DNA from: CAZIQY01 sp964541605
Lineage (GTDB): Bacteria > Desulfobacterota > Syntrophia > Syntrophales > UBA2185
Direction: 5' to 3'
Assembly: GCA_964541605.1 (NCBI GenBank)
Contig: CAZIQY010000064.1
Span: 1 to 16,285, forward strand
DNA: 16,285 nucleotides
Positions 1 to 6,968 of this stretch are shown here, piece after piece. The notes beneath the pieces are model-generated. The model saw only the letters and a list, made by a program, of their open reading frames with translations. It had not been told where the DNA came from and searched no databases. Each line of letters opens with the position of its first letter. Positions within the stretch are counted from its first letter, which is position 1. The position numbers and the translations under genes were made by a program.

Positions 1-872
1 CCGTCTTTGGACGTATAGACAACCTTTCCCTCCTGCTCCAGATAGTGCATGCGCTCCTGGGAGAAAGAGGCCCGGATGATATAGCGGGCCAGATTTTCCA
101 TAGCCGTATTATCATTGGGCGATATGCGGTTTCCGCAGAAGACGTTGAATCCGGAATGCCGCCATTGGGAGAGCATGGTGATCATCTCCTGCGTGACCTT
201 TCCCTTGGAGAGCAGCATCCTGAGCACCTTGTGCCGGAAGATGGCCTCCAACTTTTTCAGTTCAAGAGGCGGAGCAACGCGGAACATGCTCCTGCTGCCG
301 TAGAAACATCCATCGGTGACGAGGATGTGGCAGTGGGGATTGAAGCCGAGGAAATCGCCGAAAGTCTGTATGGCGATGACGGCGCCGGGAATGGGATCAT
401 TCTCCGGAACTGCCTCTTGGAGAAACACTTTCAGGGATTCCCAGGCGCACCGGCTCAGATCGGCCAGAAGCTTCCGGTCATACAGGAAGTAACGGCGCAG
501 GATCTTCGGGATGCCAAAGACAAAATGCCGATGGGGGACCTTCTTGAGGACATCCATGCAGAGCCATTCGCCGAATTCCACCACGCGCTTCTGATGGCAG
601 GATGGGCAGAAATGGCGGCGCTTGCAGGAGAATGCCAGCAGGTACTCATGCCCGCAATCCTTGCATTTCACACGGGCAAAGCCGTTGTGCAGATCGCCGC
701 AATCGAGGTAGCGGTAGATGACCTTCTCCAGATAAGGCCGCCAGAATCCGTATTGCCGTGAAAAATGATCGTCATAAATGTGGACGAATGTTTCAAAGTA
801 ATCCTCCACACAGCGGTAGTAATCCGAAGACTGAGGATTTCGTGGACGATAAACGGCGGCAGGAAGGGACAC
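1..872 (-). CDS. IS91-family HUH transposase, C-terminus beyond window edge
   Basis: The reverse strand is open from a GTG at 872 to the window edge (290 codons). It shows an N-terminal zinc-binding region (Cys at about residues 70, 73, 83, 89 and 92, motif CPSCHQKR). It then shows the HUH metal motif FNPHCHILVTDG (His180, His182). A tyrosine in LARYIIR (about Tyr264) is the likely nucleophile. This order is that of IS91/IS801-type transposases, which move by rolling-circle replication. The GTG start is chosen because an in-frame TGA (899-897) lies just upstream and a GGAG (883-880) sits 7 bases before it. The family usually has about 380-400 residues, so about a quarter is missing at the left edge, along with the oriIS end. 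No frameshift is visible in this part. The gene lies against a truncated kinase-like fragment, suggesting that the element inserted there. Confidence 0.9.
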   Translation of the reverse strand, partial: MSLPAAVYRPRNPQSSDYYRCVEDYFETFVHIYDDHFSRQYGFWRPYLEKVIYRYLDCGDLHNGFARVKCKDCGHEYLLAFSCKRRHFCPSCHQKRVVEFGEWLCMDVLKKVPHRHFVFGIPKILRRYFLYDRKLLADLSRCAWESLKVFLQEAVPENDPIPGAVIAIQTFGDFLGFNPHCHILVTDGCFYGSRSMFRVAPPLELKKLEAIFRHKVLRMLLSKGKVTQEMITMLSQWRHSGFNVFCGNRISPNDNTAMENLARYIIRASFSQERMHYLEQEGKVVYTSKD

Positions 873-906
873 GATCTTTCTCCAAAAAAGAGAACATCAT
901 GCCGCC

Positions 907-936
907 ATAATGTAGAACGGACGTTCTATTTGTCAA
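907..936 (-). promoter_or_regulatory. Sigma70-type promoter of the IS91 transposase
   Basis: On the minus strand a perfect -35 TTGACA (936-931) is followed, after an 18-base spacer, by -10 CATTAT (912-907). The predicted start of transcription is near 900, giving a leader of roughly 28 bases to the GTG at 872 with its GGAG. The spacer is almost entirely occupied by an inverted repeat. Confidence 0.65.
913..928. promoter_or_regulatory. LexA-box-like operator in the transposase promoter
   Basis: TAGAACG and CGTTCTA form perfect 7-base arms around two bases, and contain GAAC-N4-GTTC. That is the core of the Gram-positive-type SOS box. It lies exactly between the -35 and -10 of the transposase promoter, so a bound repressor would exclude RNA polymerase. 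LexA is a guess from the motif; another dimeric repressor, or an IS-end (terIS) palindrome, is possible. Confidence 0.45.
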
Positions 937-1028
937 GGGAGATTTTCACGGGGAAGATCGCTGATTACGCATCGAATTCTTGTTATCTCTTCAATCAGCT
1001 CTTGATTTGTCCTGGCTTGTTCGTTCAT
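933..1028 (-). pseudogene. 5' remnant of a probable PAS/sensor histidine kinase gene
   Basis: An ATG at 1028, preceded by AGAGGG, opens a 31-codon reading frame beginning MNEQARTNQELIEEI. The pattern NQELIEEI followed by a basic helical stretch is typical of the first residues of PAS-containing sensor kinases in deltaproteobacteria, before the coiled coil and first PAS domain. After about residue 19 the sequence no longer looks like such a helix and a stop follows at 933, overlapping the -35 of the IS91 promoter. The simplest reading is that insertion of the IS91 element cut off the rest of the gene. Family recognition rests on a short stretch and is tentative. About 110 bases separate it from the methyltransferase, and I see no other gene there. 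Confidence 0.4.
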
Positions 1029-1137
1029 ATGGTGCCCTCTGTCGTGATAAACGATGCTAGCTGAAAAAAAAGACGGGTAGTATTTGTTATGAGACTTATT
1101 TTCACTCATCTTGCGCGTACAGAAATCACCGGATCCG

Positions 1138-2697
1138 TTAGACGTGTCCAAGTGCCTTACGGGATACGGTGGATTTCCTGGTTCGATACTCTTTTCTTGC
1201 CTCAAATACCAAAAGGCGTTGATGACTAGATTCAAGGGATGGTGAAGACAGGTACTCGATGGCCGTCGTCTCCTGTCTCGTATGCTCCGCTAGCTTCTTG
1301 AGGTCAAGTCTTTTGAGGACGTCGATAGTGACGGGCCTCTTCGCATCCGTGAAGACAAGAGCGGACATGAATCGCTGGGCCGTTTCGGAGTTCAGGAGGC
1401 CAGCAAAGAACTCGGCCTCTGACATGGAGTCACAAGGAATGAAGTAACAGGTGTCGTCGACCATGATCGGTTTGCCGCCAGCGCTCCCCACAGCTTGGAA
1501 ATGAAGATTCTTGTAAAGCCCAGAAATGGCGACCTTCGCAGGCGAGAATGAGTAGTCACCCACGCCGAAGACGCAGAACCTTGCACGGTTCGCGTAGATG
1601 GAACTGCCTCTCTTGTCAAGTTGATCCGCGTGGTCAAGAAGGTAATGCCACGTCTTTGGGGCAATACTCTGGATTTCGTCCGTCTCGTCGGCAACCCGAC
1701 GCTGCGTCAATAGGACGAATCGTGTGGGCCGCAGTCTGCTGTTCGCCAAATCGGACGACTTGAGCAATGGGAAGATGTAGTCGTCTTCCAAGTCGCACCG
1801 TTCGCCGAGTCCATTGACGAAGGAGCTATTATCCCGCGTGAACTCCATCACTTTCGCCGCGTCATGCTTCACACCGGATCGCCACTTTCGGTACTCCAAG
1901 CCGTCGAGATCACGCAATGCACAGTAGGCATCTATGTCTGAGACCAACTCTCCGGCGAACAGACCGAAGGTCTGCAAAGGTTCATCAAAGGATAGGGTAC
2001 GGTAGACTGTAGCGGTAGATTCGGTCCCTCCGATCCCTGTATGTGTGTAGAGTAAGCATGCGTCCACTGACACGCCAAACTCTGCGGCAGCATCGATCAG
2101 GTGAAGTGAAGATGGCCCGGCGTCGAGCCCGTTGATCCATGCGTGTCGAAGGACTTTTCGCGCCGTTGCCGTCTTGCAAAGCATGGCGATGGCAGCCCGT
2201 CTTCCCTGAAGCGCTTCCAGTAGCCTGATAAGCATCCATTCGGAAATATCGAAGTTCGCCTTGCCTGTCTTGGCAGCAAAGCCACCATGTCCCTGAAAGT
2301 TAGACTTCTCGGGAAGGTTCCTCCCCCCGATGACCCCCATTCCAGCATTCGTGATCCATGGCGGATTACCGATGATAAGCAGAGGTTCAGATTGCTCACT
2401 AAGGAATTCCCGCCAGTTGGTAGTGTAGAAGTCACGTTGCTGAACAGTGGCTGTTGATGGTCCGATCCGCGCAAGAACGGCATTTGCCGCCTTGACGTAA
2501 TCGGCGTTCACGTCAAATCCCCAGTAGTTGGGTGACTTGCCGAAAAGTTCGGCAGCCGCCCGCAGAAAGGTACCAACTCCACACGTTGGCTCGACGATTG
2601 TGCTGGTGTGCCTCTCTTCTTGCTTAACCAGCGCCGCTACGCGTCGCGCGAGCGACAGAGGAGTTTGGAAGTCTCCGTATTCCTTCTTAGGGCTCAC
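1138..2697 (-). CDS. Type II N6-adenine DNA methyltransferase
   Basis: This 519-residue protein is an adenine-specific DNA methyltransferase. It transfers a methyl group from S-adenosylmethionine to adenine N6 and protects host DNA from the partner nuclease. The N-terminus has the signature YGDFQTP (7-13), the SAM-binding motif I VEPTCGVGTF (35-44), an acidic residue in GFDVN (about 62) and the catalytic motif IV NPPW (111-114). The C-terminal half, from about residue 250, is probably the target-recognition region and is not recognisable by eye. The start is GTG at 2697; GGAG lies 10 bases upstream and YGDFQTP starts at the usual distance from the N-terminus. The gene is 21 bases downstream of the endonuclease on the same strand, so the two are probably co-transcribed. 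The frame is intact. Confidence 0.9.
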   Translation of the reverse strand: MSPKKEYGDFQTPLSLARRVAALVKQEERHTSTIVEPTCGVGTFLRAAAELFGKSPNYWGFDVNADYVKAANAVLARIGPSTATVQQRDFYTTNWREFLSEQSEPLLIIGNPPWITNAGMGVIGGRNLPEKSNFQGHGGFAAKTGKANFDISEWMLIRLLEALQGRRAAIAMLCKTATARKVLRHAWINGLDAGPSSLHLIDAAAEFGVSVDACLLYTHTGIGGTESTATVYRTLSFDEPLQTFGLFAGELVSDIDAYCALRDLDGLEYRKWRSGVKHDAAKVMEFTRDNSSFVNGLGERCDLEDDYIFPLLKSSDLANSRLRPTRFVLLTQRRVADETDEIQSIAPKTWHYLLDHADQLDKRGSSIYANRARFCVFGVGDYSFSPAKVAISGLYKNLHFQAVGSAGGKPIMVDDTCYFIPCDSMSEAEFFAGLLNSETAQRFMSALVFTDAKRPVTIDVLKRLDLKKLAEHTRQETTAIEYLSSPSLESSHQRLLVFEARKEYRTRKSTVSRKALGHV

Positions 2698-2718
2698 AGC
2701 AATTAGGCTCCTGCCTTG

Positions 2719-3213
2719 TCACCAATCAATTCTATCTGGGTCCTTTATGAACCGCTTGGCAAAGTTCTCATGCTTCTTGTGTTCTTTTTGTCTGTACTTC
2801 TCGTATGCTACCAGAAATCCCTTGTAGAAGTCGCGTTTAGTCTGGTCTTTGATCGTCTTTAGAGGACCAATTTTCTGAATTACACCATAGCCTTGAGCCT
2901 CTATTGAAAGACAGTCCCAACTGATGTGTTCAATGGGAATCAGTTCGGTTTGATTAAGTATTCGTAAGTTGTCGCCTTCTTCCTCGTAATCAACGAATAT
3001 AAAGCTGAGCTGCTTACGTTCCTCGAACACCCACTTATGCATCTTCTGGATCGAGATCATGTTCGGTGAGTAGTTTTGTTTCGCAACGTTGTTGCTCTTG
3101 ACGTTTACGGCATGGGTGTCGGTCAGCATGAAGTCGCCGACCGCCTTTCTTGTTGTTGTGTCTTTCCCGTACCTGTCCGCTATCAACTTCTCGATCTTGC
3201 TGTATGCATCCAT
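2719..3213 (-). CDS. Probable type II restriction endonuclease
   Basis: This protein has about 165 residues and no export signal. It lies immediately upstream of an adenine methyltransferase, which is the main reason for the call. Residues 25-42 read AVGDFMLTDTHAVNVKSNN. An acidic residue (Asp27), a short beta strand and then NVK (37-39) resemble the core of a PD-(D/E)xK nuclease fold, with Asn at the second acidic position. Similar GDF...NVKSNN segments occur, as I recall, in small type II nucleases next to YGDFQTP methyltransferases. The start at 3213 has GGA at a suitable distance; ATG at 3222 or 3219 and TTG at 3246 in the same frame are alternatives. The recognition sequence cannot be read from the protein. 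The gene is the first of the operon, transcribed from a promoter near 3318-3347. Confidence 0.7.
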   Translation of the reverse strand: MDAYSKIEKLIADRYGKDTTTRKAVGDFMLTDTHAVNVKSNNVAKQNYSPNMISIQKMHKWVFEERKQLSFIFVDYEEEGDNLRILNQTELIPIEHISWDCLSIEAQGYGVIQKIGPLKTIKDQTKRDFYKGFLVAYEKYRQKEHKKHENFAKRFIKDPDRIDW

Positions 3214-3281
3214 TGTCATCATTCCGTGTGTTGTTTTGTCTAACAACAGTTTTTATATGGATCGTTTCTAATATTACGAAC

Positions 3282-3294
3282 ACCGCAATGCGGT
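3282..3294. promoter_or_regulatory. Small perfect palindrome in the R-M leader
   Basis: ACCGCAATGCGGT is a perfect 13-base palindrome with a single central base. It lies about 70 bases before the endonuclease start, inside the predicted leader. It could be an operator or a small RNA hairpin that limits nuclease expression. The rest of 3247-3513 is AT-rich and holds no gene that I can support. Confidence 0.25.
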
Positions 3295-3317
3295 CGGCAT
3301 AACATCCCTACTATATC

Positions 3318-3347
3318 GTTACAGATTCTCCGTTCCACTCATGTCAA
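3318..3347 (-). promoter_or_regulatory. Candidate promoter of the restriction-modification operon
   Basis: The minus strand has a perfect -35 TTGACA (3347-3342), an 18-base spacer and a -10-like TGTAAC (3323-3318). Transcription would begin near 3311, leaving a leader of about 100 bases before the endonuclease start. No controller (C) protein gene is present between this site and the operon. Confidence 0.4.
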
Positions 3348-3513
3348 GGATTAATGATGGAAACATAGCATATCTTACTAAAAATGAAAAGCACGGCTTA
3401 CAGGAAGTTTTTATGCTTCATCAGCCCAAAAAGATCGGGATAAAAAATCTACACATTTCAATTCGTATTCATTATGCATTCCCTATCATCCCATTGGAAT
3501 AATAGAAACGGTT

Positions 3514-3735
3514 CTAAATATTCCATCTGTAGTTTTTATCAAACTGTGGATTACTGTTCATAAGTGAATATGAAGACGTAGCTCCGGATAAAGTATGGTG
3601 TATATCCCATTTTCCTTCATCATCTTTTTCTGCTTCGTATAGATTTTTTTTGTTTGGCATGATCTCATTCAAGTATTCTGTTACCTGTTTGTAATGACCT
3701 ATGCCTCCTGAGGTAGAGACGAGTGTTAATAAAGA
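3514..3735 (-). pseudogene. Orphan C-terminal coding remnant, function unknown
   Basis: The reverse strand is open for 73 codons from just after a TAA (3738-3736) to a TAG at 3514. It begins LTLVSTSGGIGHYKQVTEYL and ends SNPQFDKNYRWNI, with a believable, protein-like composition. There is no ATG until codon 24 (IMPNKK) and no ribosome-binding site, so this looks like the 3' end of a gene whose front is gone. It starts 8 bases beyond the end of the cupin gene. I do not recognise the family. It could also be a chance open frame. Confidence 0.3.
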
Positions 3736-3742
3736 TTAAATA

Positions 3743-4072
3743 TCAGGGAACATAATAAACGGCTAACCATACGGTTTCGTGATCGGATGCTGTCCATTCC
3801 ACCCGGTGCCGCTGGTGTCGATGGATATGGAGATGGTCGCCGGGATTCATGACGAGAATATCTTCTTGCCCCTCAAAACGTATTCCGGCGCTACCTTTCA
3901 AAAGAATTACCCATTCGTTTTCATTCTGGTCATACCAGAATCCTGCCGGAGAAGAATGACCGTAGGAAACAATTCTTTCGATACGGAAACAAGATGTCTT
4001 AAGAATTGTTTCGATGAGTTCGTCTTTTATGTTCTCAGGTATGTCGGAGAAGAGATTTTTAATGGAGTTCAT
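3743..4072 (-). CDS. Small cupin-domain protein
   Basis: This is a 109-residue single-domain protein. Residues 44-68 (FWYDQNENEWVILLKGSAGIRF) and 74-93 (VMNPGDHLHIHRHQRHRVEW) give the two cupin motifs: strand, EWV, LLKGSAG turn, then PGD and a His-rich strand. His80, His82, His84 or His89 could ligand a metal, although the first motif lacks the usual HxH pair. Proteins of this size, with WYDQ..NEWV and a terminal WLAVYY, are common uncharacterised cupins in Proteobacteria. No substrate can be inferred. The start ATG at 4072 gives the normal family N-terminus but has only a weak GGGC upstream. The gene stands alone between a coding remnant and a repeat cluster. Confidence 0.8.
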   Translation of the reverse strand: MNSIKNLFSDIPENIKDELIETILKTSCFRIERIVSYGHSSPAGFWYDQNENEWVILLKGSAGIRFEGQEDILVMNPGDHLHIHRHQRHRVEWTASDHETVWLAVYYVP

Positions 4073-4128
4073 TAAATGCCCGTTCTATAGATTCCCGCTT
4101 TCCAGACTGTGTCATAATAGGAAGAAGA

Positions 4129-4363
4129 GTCATTCCGAACGAATGTGAGGAATCTTAGAGATCCCTCCTTATAGTCGGGAGAAGGATTTCTCGTTTCACT
4201 CCTAAGAAACAACGCTTGTCCTGTCATCTCGAACCGTAGGTGAGAGATCTCGATACTTTAAAAACTACTGAGATTTCTCCCTACCGGTCGAAATGGCAGC
4301 TTGGGAGAGTCGTTTCTTCCATTGATAACACCGCCGCAGGCGGGGTATTGGGCTCGAAATGAC
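4129..4363. repeat. Nested inverted-repeat cluster
   Basis: The outer arms are GTCATTCCGA (4129-4138) and TCGAAATGAC (4354-4363), complementary at 9 of 10 positions. Between them are further degenerate units of the same kind, such as GAGGAATCT, GAGATCTCG and GAGATTTCTC. Elements of this pattern (GTCATTCCGAACGAA...TCGAAATGACA) are widespread intergenic repeats in deltaproteobacterial and related genomes. They have no coding capacity. The cluster fills the gap between the cupin gene and the truncated CBS gene; I see no promoter or gene in it. Confidence 0.6.
4222..4298. repeat. Imperfect hairpin inside the repeat cluster
   Basis: The left arm, starting TGTCATCTCGAACCGTAGG (4222-4251), matches the reverse complement of the right arm, ending CTACCGGTCGAAATGGCA (4270-4298), at roughly three quarters or more of its bases. 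The loop is about 18 bases. As RNA this would form a long stem downstream of the S41-caspase/CBS operon and could act as a transcript end or stabiliser, although no U-run follows. Confidence 0.5.
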
Positions 4364-4398
4364 ATTGTGCAAAGACATTGTTTGAATTGAATTGATAA

Positions 4399-4665
4399 TT
4401 ATTGATCAATTTCTTTTTCAATATGCTTCGGAGACGATAAGGGGAAAAAGCTGTCAAGCATGATAAAGAAGGAAGGCAAGGGTATTTTTTTTTGCTGTGT
4501 GACAAGATCAGACTGGCAAATGATCCCTTTCAGGCGTCCCTCCTTATCAACGACCGGCAGACCGTTTATGTGATGTTCAAGCATTAACCTGGCGGCCTGA
4601 ATAACTTCCGTTTCAGGGTAAACCGTGATTATATCCTTTGTCATGATATCTCTGGCTTTAAGCAT
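4399..4665 (-). pseudogene. Truncated CBS-domain protein (first CBS domain and linker only)
   Basis: The 88-residue frame starts MLKARDIMTKDIITVYPETE and contains one complete CBS motif, with INGLPVVDKEGRLKGIICQSDL at about 34-55. It then has the linker KIPLPSFFIMLDSFFPL and IEKEI. In the common family this start leads into a second CBS domain, giving about 145-155 residues. Here the frame ends two codons after IEKEI, in AT-rich sequence unrelated to a CBS domain. The paired CBS module that binds adenosyl ligands is therefore incomplete. The ATG at 4665 has GGAGG 8 bases upstream and lies 34 bases after the S41-caspase stop, so it is probably the second gene of that operon. The product may still be made. 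Its loss of function is inference. Confidence 0.75.
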
Positions 4666-4699
4666 TTATCATTCCTCCTTGTTGCCTTGCAAATAGGCA

Positions 4700-6817
4700 T
4701 TACCGTATCGTAAATCTTCCCTGCATGCCCAATGGATCAGGATAGATCGACGGACTCTGTTCGATGTTGAGTTTTCTCGCCTCGTCCTCCACCGGAAGTT
4801 TCATGTATCCGTATATATCCGGCAGAGATTTCTTTCCTTCATTTATGGCTTTCAAGAAGAAGTATGTAAAAGCACCGTGTTTTTTATCGGGGAGGGATGT
4901 GCTGATCTGGTTGCCCTGGGCTGCTGTGAGTATGGCGATGTTTGCCCTGAGAGAGGAGGTGACGGAAGTTGTCATTACAAGCGGTCTCGCCCCCTTGGCC
5001 AACACGCTCCTGCCGCCCGCTCCTGAAAAGCAGGAGTCTAACAGTACAATGACTTCTTTCGCCTTGAGCTCGCCTAATTTATCGTACAGGCGTCTCAGCG
5101 GATATCCCGTGTCGCTCAGATAGTTGGGATCTCCATCGTAAGGTACGAGGAAAGCATCACCCGATTTTGGTTCCGGCGCCCCGTGACCTGAAAAATAAAC
5201 AATAACCCTTGCACCTGCCCGCATCCTGTTTGGAAGCCATGACTCAAGAGTCTTTTTTATTGCAGAATAGGTGGCTTTTTCATTGGTGAGCCGGTAAATA
5301 TTCCTCTCGGCGAAACCAAGGGCTTTCAGGTAGTCCACCACAAGGATCGCATCCGAAACAGAATAATCCGAGCGTGGAATTTCGGGATAGTTTTCTATTC
5401 CAATAACGACGGCGATATTTAGGTCATTCTCCTGTATTTTAAAATTTGGTGCCAGGGATACTTCCGACAAAGACGCGCTCTTTGCCGGGACAGGAACATG
5501 CGCTCCACCAGTGTTCTCAAGGGCAAGTGCGGCCAAAAGATCATCCCTGTGACGCTTCGACATTTTCCCGGTCTTTAATGCAAGCTGAGCAAGGAGAAGA
5601 GGGACATCCTTCCCTGGTATGTCTTCAACGTCAATATCCGGGATGATTCCAGCCTGTATCAGTCGCCCGGAAGGGAGATGGTAGCGAGAGGTGGTGAGTC
5701 TGAGGGCGTATCCGTCCCGCAACTCGTATATGGTCTGAATGGTTCCTCTGCCAAAGGTCTTCTGGCCGACAATCAGCGCCCCTGCTCTCTCCTGGAGGAC
5801 CCCTGCCATGATTTCACCGCCGCTCGCCGTACCTTTGTTCACAAGAATGACAATATTGGGAATGTAAAGGGTGCCGGTTGTTTTGCCTTCATATTTCTGC
5901 TCTGCAGTGCCCCTTCCCTTTACGGAAAGGATGAGGCCGGTATCGATAAAGCGGTCTATGGACTGGACAGCTGAAGCGAGAAGTCCCCCGGGATTGTTTC
6001 TAAGATCGAGAACAAGCGCTGCGATATTTCCTTCGCTTTCCCGGAGTTTCGACAGGGCATCGTCAAGGATGAGGGGAGTCTTTTCAGAAAAGGAATTTAT
6101 TTTTACATAGGCGACACCATTGTCCAGAAGACGCGATTTAATGCTCTGGATCCGTATCGTTCTTCTTGTGAGGGGAAATTCCAGGATATTGGAACCCCTG
6201 GCAATTGACAGGATTACTGTTGTATCGGCCTTCCCACGGATTAATTTTACGGCTTTGACTATGCCCAATCCTTTCGTGGGTGTTTTATCTATTGCCTTTA
6301 TGAGGTCGCCCGGCGTGATCCCCGCATCGTAAGCAGGAGAACCTTCTATCGGGGTGACTACCCTGATTTCGTCGGCATCGACGCTGATTTCTATCCCGAC
6401 CCCGGCAAACTCTCCCTTCGTGTCGATAAACAAATCCTTATACTCCTCCGGGGTGAGGAGGTTAGAATGCGGATCCAGGGACATTACCATCTGGCGTATC
6501 GCTGCTGTTTCGAGGGATTTTTCATTTTTCCCCTTGCTCGCCAGGGCGTCGATGCGCCGCCCAATGCTTTTGCTCAGGGTATCCTTGTTGTTCGCAACAA
6601 GGTCGGCAGCTTCCGCATTAGAAACGTCTGCGTGCTGCGAGATCCCACGCAGAGCGTTTCTTTCCAAAAACGGGTAATCCGGAGGTTCCACGAAGGACTT
6701 CTCTATTTTATCCACCACATCGTCAAAAAGCTTTAGATCGGCTGCATTGGCCTGAAAAGATAGTGGAAGAACCGTAAACAGGAGAACAAAGATGAACGGC
6801 CTCATCAATGGGGTCAT
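4700..6817 (-). CDS. Exported S41 (tail-specific) protease fused to caspase-like C14 domain
   Basis: This is a 705-residue two-protease fusion. Residues 1-25 are a Sec signal peptide ending QANA before ADL. Residues about 26-400 form a C-terminal-processing (Ctp/Tsp) protease: DPHSNLLTPEEY (115-126), a PDZ domain (about 135-210) and the core with DLRNNPGG (271-278). The catalytic serine is Ser332 in NKGTASGGE, with Gln361 further on. The position of the catalytic lysine (FGKG in the family) holds Arg357 in TFGRG. Residues about 465-705 are a C14 caspase/metacaspase domain with His545 in YFSGHG and Cys596 in LLDSCFSG. Both modules would act in the periplasm or at the envelope. The start at 6817 has GGAG 8 bases upstream and a strong promoter. 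S41 enzymes normally end soon after the core, so the caspase is a true C-terminal addition. Substrates are unknown. Confidence 0.92.
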   Translation of the reverse strand: MTPLMRPFIFVLLFTVLPLSFQANAADLKLFDDVVDKIEKSFVEPPDYPFLERNALRGISQHADVSNAEAADLVANNKDTLSKSIGRRIDALASKGKNEKSLETAAIRQMVMSLDPHSNLLTPEEYKDLFIDTKGEFAGVGIEISVDADEIRVVTPIEGSPAYDAGITPGDLIKAIDKTPTKGLGIVKAVKLIRGKADTTVILSIARGSNILEFPLTRRTIRIQSIKSRLLDNGVAYVKINSFSEKTPLILDDALSKLRESEGNIAALVLDLRNNPGGLLASAVQSIDRFIDTGLILSVKGRGTAEQKYEGKTTGTLYIPNIVILVNKGTASGGEIMAGVLQERAGALIVGQKTFGRGTIQTIYELRDGYALRLTTSRYHLPSGRLIQAGIIPDIDVEDIPGKDVPLLLAQLALKTGKMSKRHRDDLLAALALENTGGAHVPVPAKSASLSEVSLAPNFKIQENDLNIAVVIGIENYPEIPRSDYSVSDAILVVDYLKALGFAERNIYRLTNEKATYSAIKKTLESWLPNRMRAGARVIVYFSGHGAPEPKSGDAFLVPYDGDPNYLSDTGYPLRRLYDKLGELKAKEVIVLLDSCFSGAGGRSVLAKGARPLVMTTSVTSSLRANIAILTAAQGNQISTSLPDKKHGAFTYFFLKAINEGKKSLPDIYGYMKLPVEDEARKLNIEQSPSIYPDPLGMQGRFTIR

Positions 6818-6849
6818 CGGGTCATCTCCGGAGAGGATAAATTTTTTTT

Positions 6850-6878
6850 AGTATAAGGGGATATATCCTGTCTGTCAA
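6850..6878 (-). promoter_or_regulatory. Strong sigma70-type promoter of the S41-caspase operon
   Basis: The minus strand has TTGACA (6878-6873), exactly 17 bases, then TATACT (6855-6850). This is near consensus. Transcription should start near 6843, about 26 bases before the ATG at 6817. The spacer contains the perfect 10-base palindrome GGATATATCC (6859-6868), a possible operator. Confidence 0.7.
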
Positions 6879-6934
6879 GGTGGAAGGATGTCAAGGAATG
6901 CGTGGAGATATTTGAGAAAATTGTCAAACACCTG

Positions 6935-6963
6935 TCGACGATCAACAAAAGTTGTGTTATAAA
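6935..6963 (+). promoter_or_regulatory. Extended -10 promoter for a possibly leaderless message
   Basis: TGTTATAAA (6955-6963) is an extended -10 element. A weak -35, TCGACG (6935-6940), lies 17 bases before its hexamer. The predicted transcript start is about 6969-6970, which is the ATG of the following gene, and no ribosome-binding site precedes that ATG. Confidence 0.4.
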
Positions 6964-6968
6964 AAAAC

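Noticed and set aside
45..761. Long plus-strand open frame opposite the transposase
   Set aside because: It is the antisense shadow of the IS91 transposase, which shows zinc and HUH motifs on the other strand; the plus-strand translation has no recognisable motif or ribosome-binding site.
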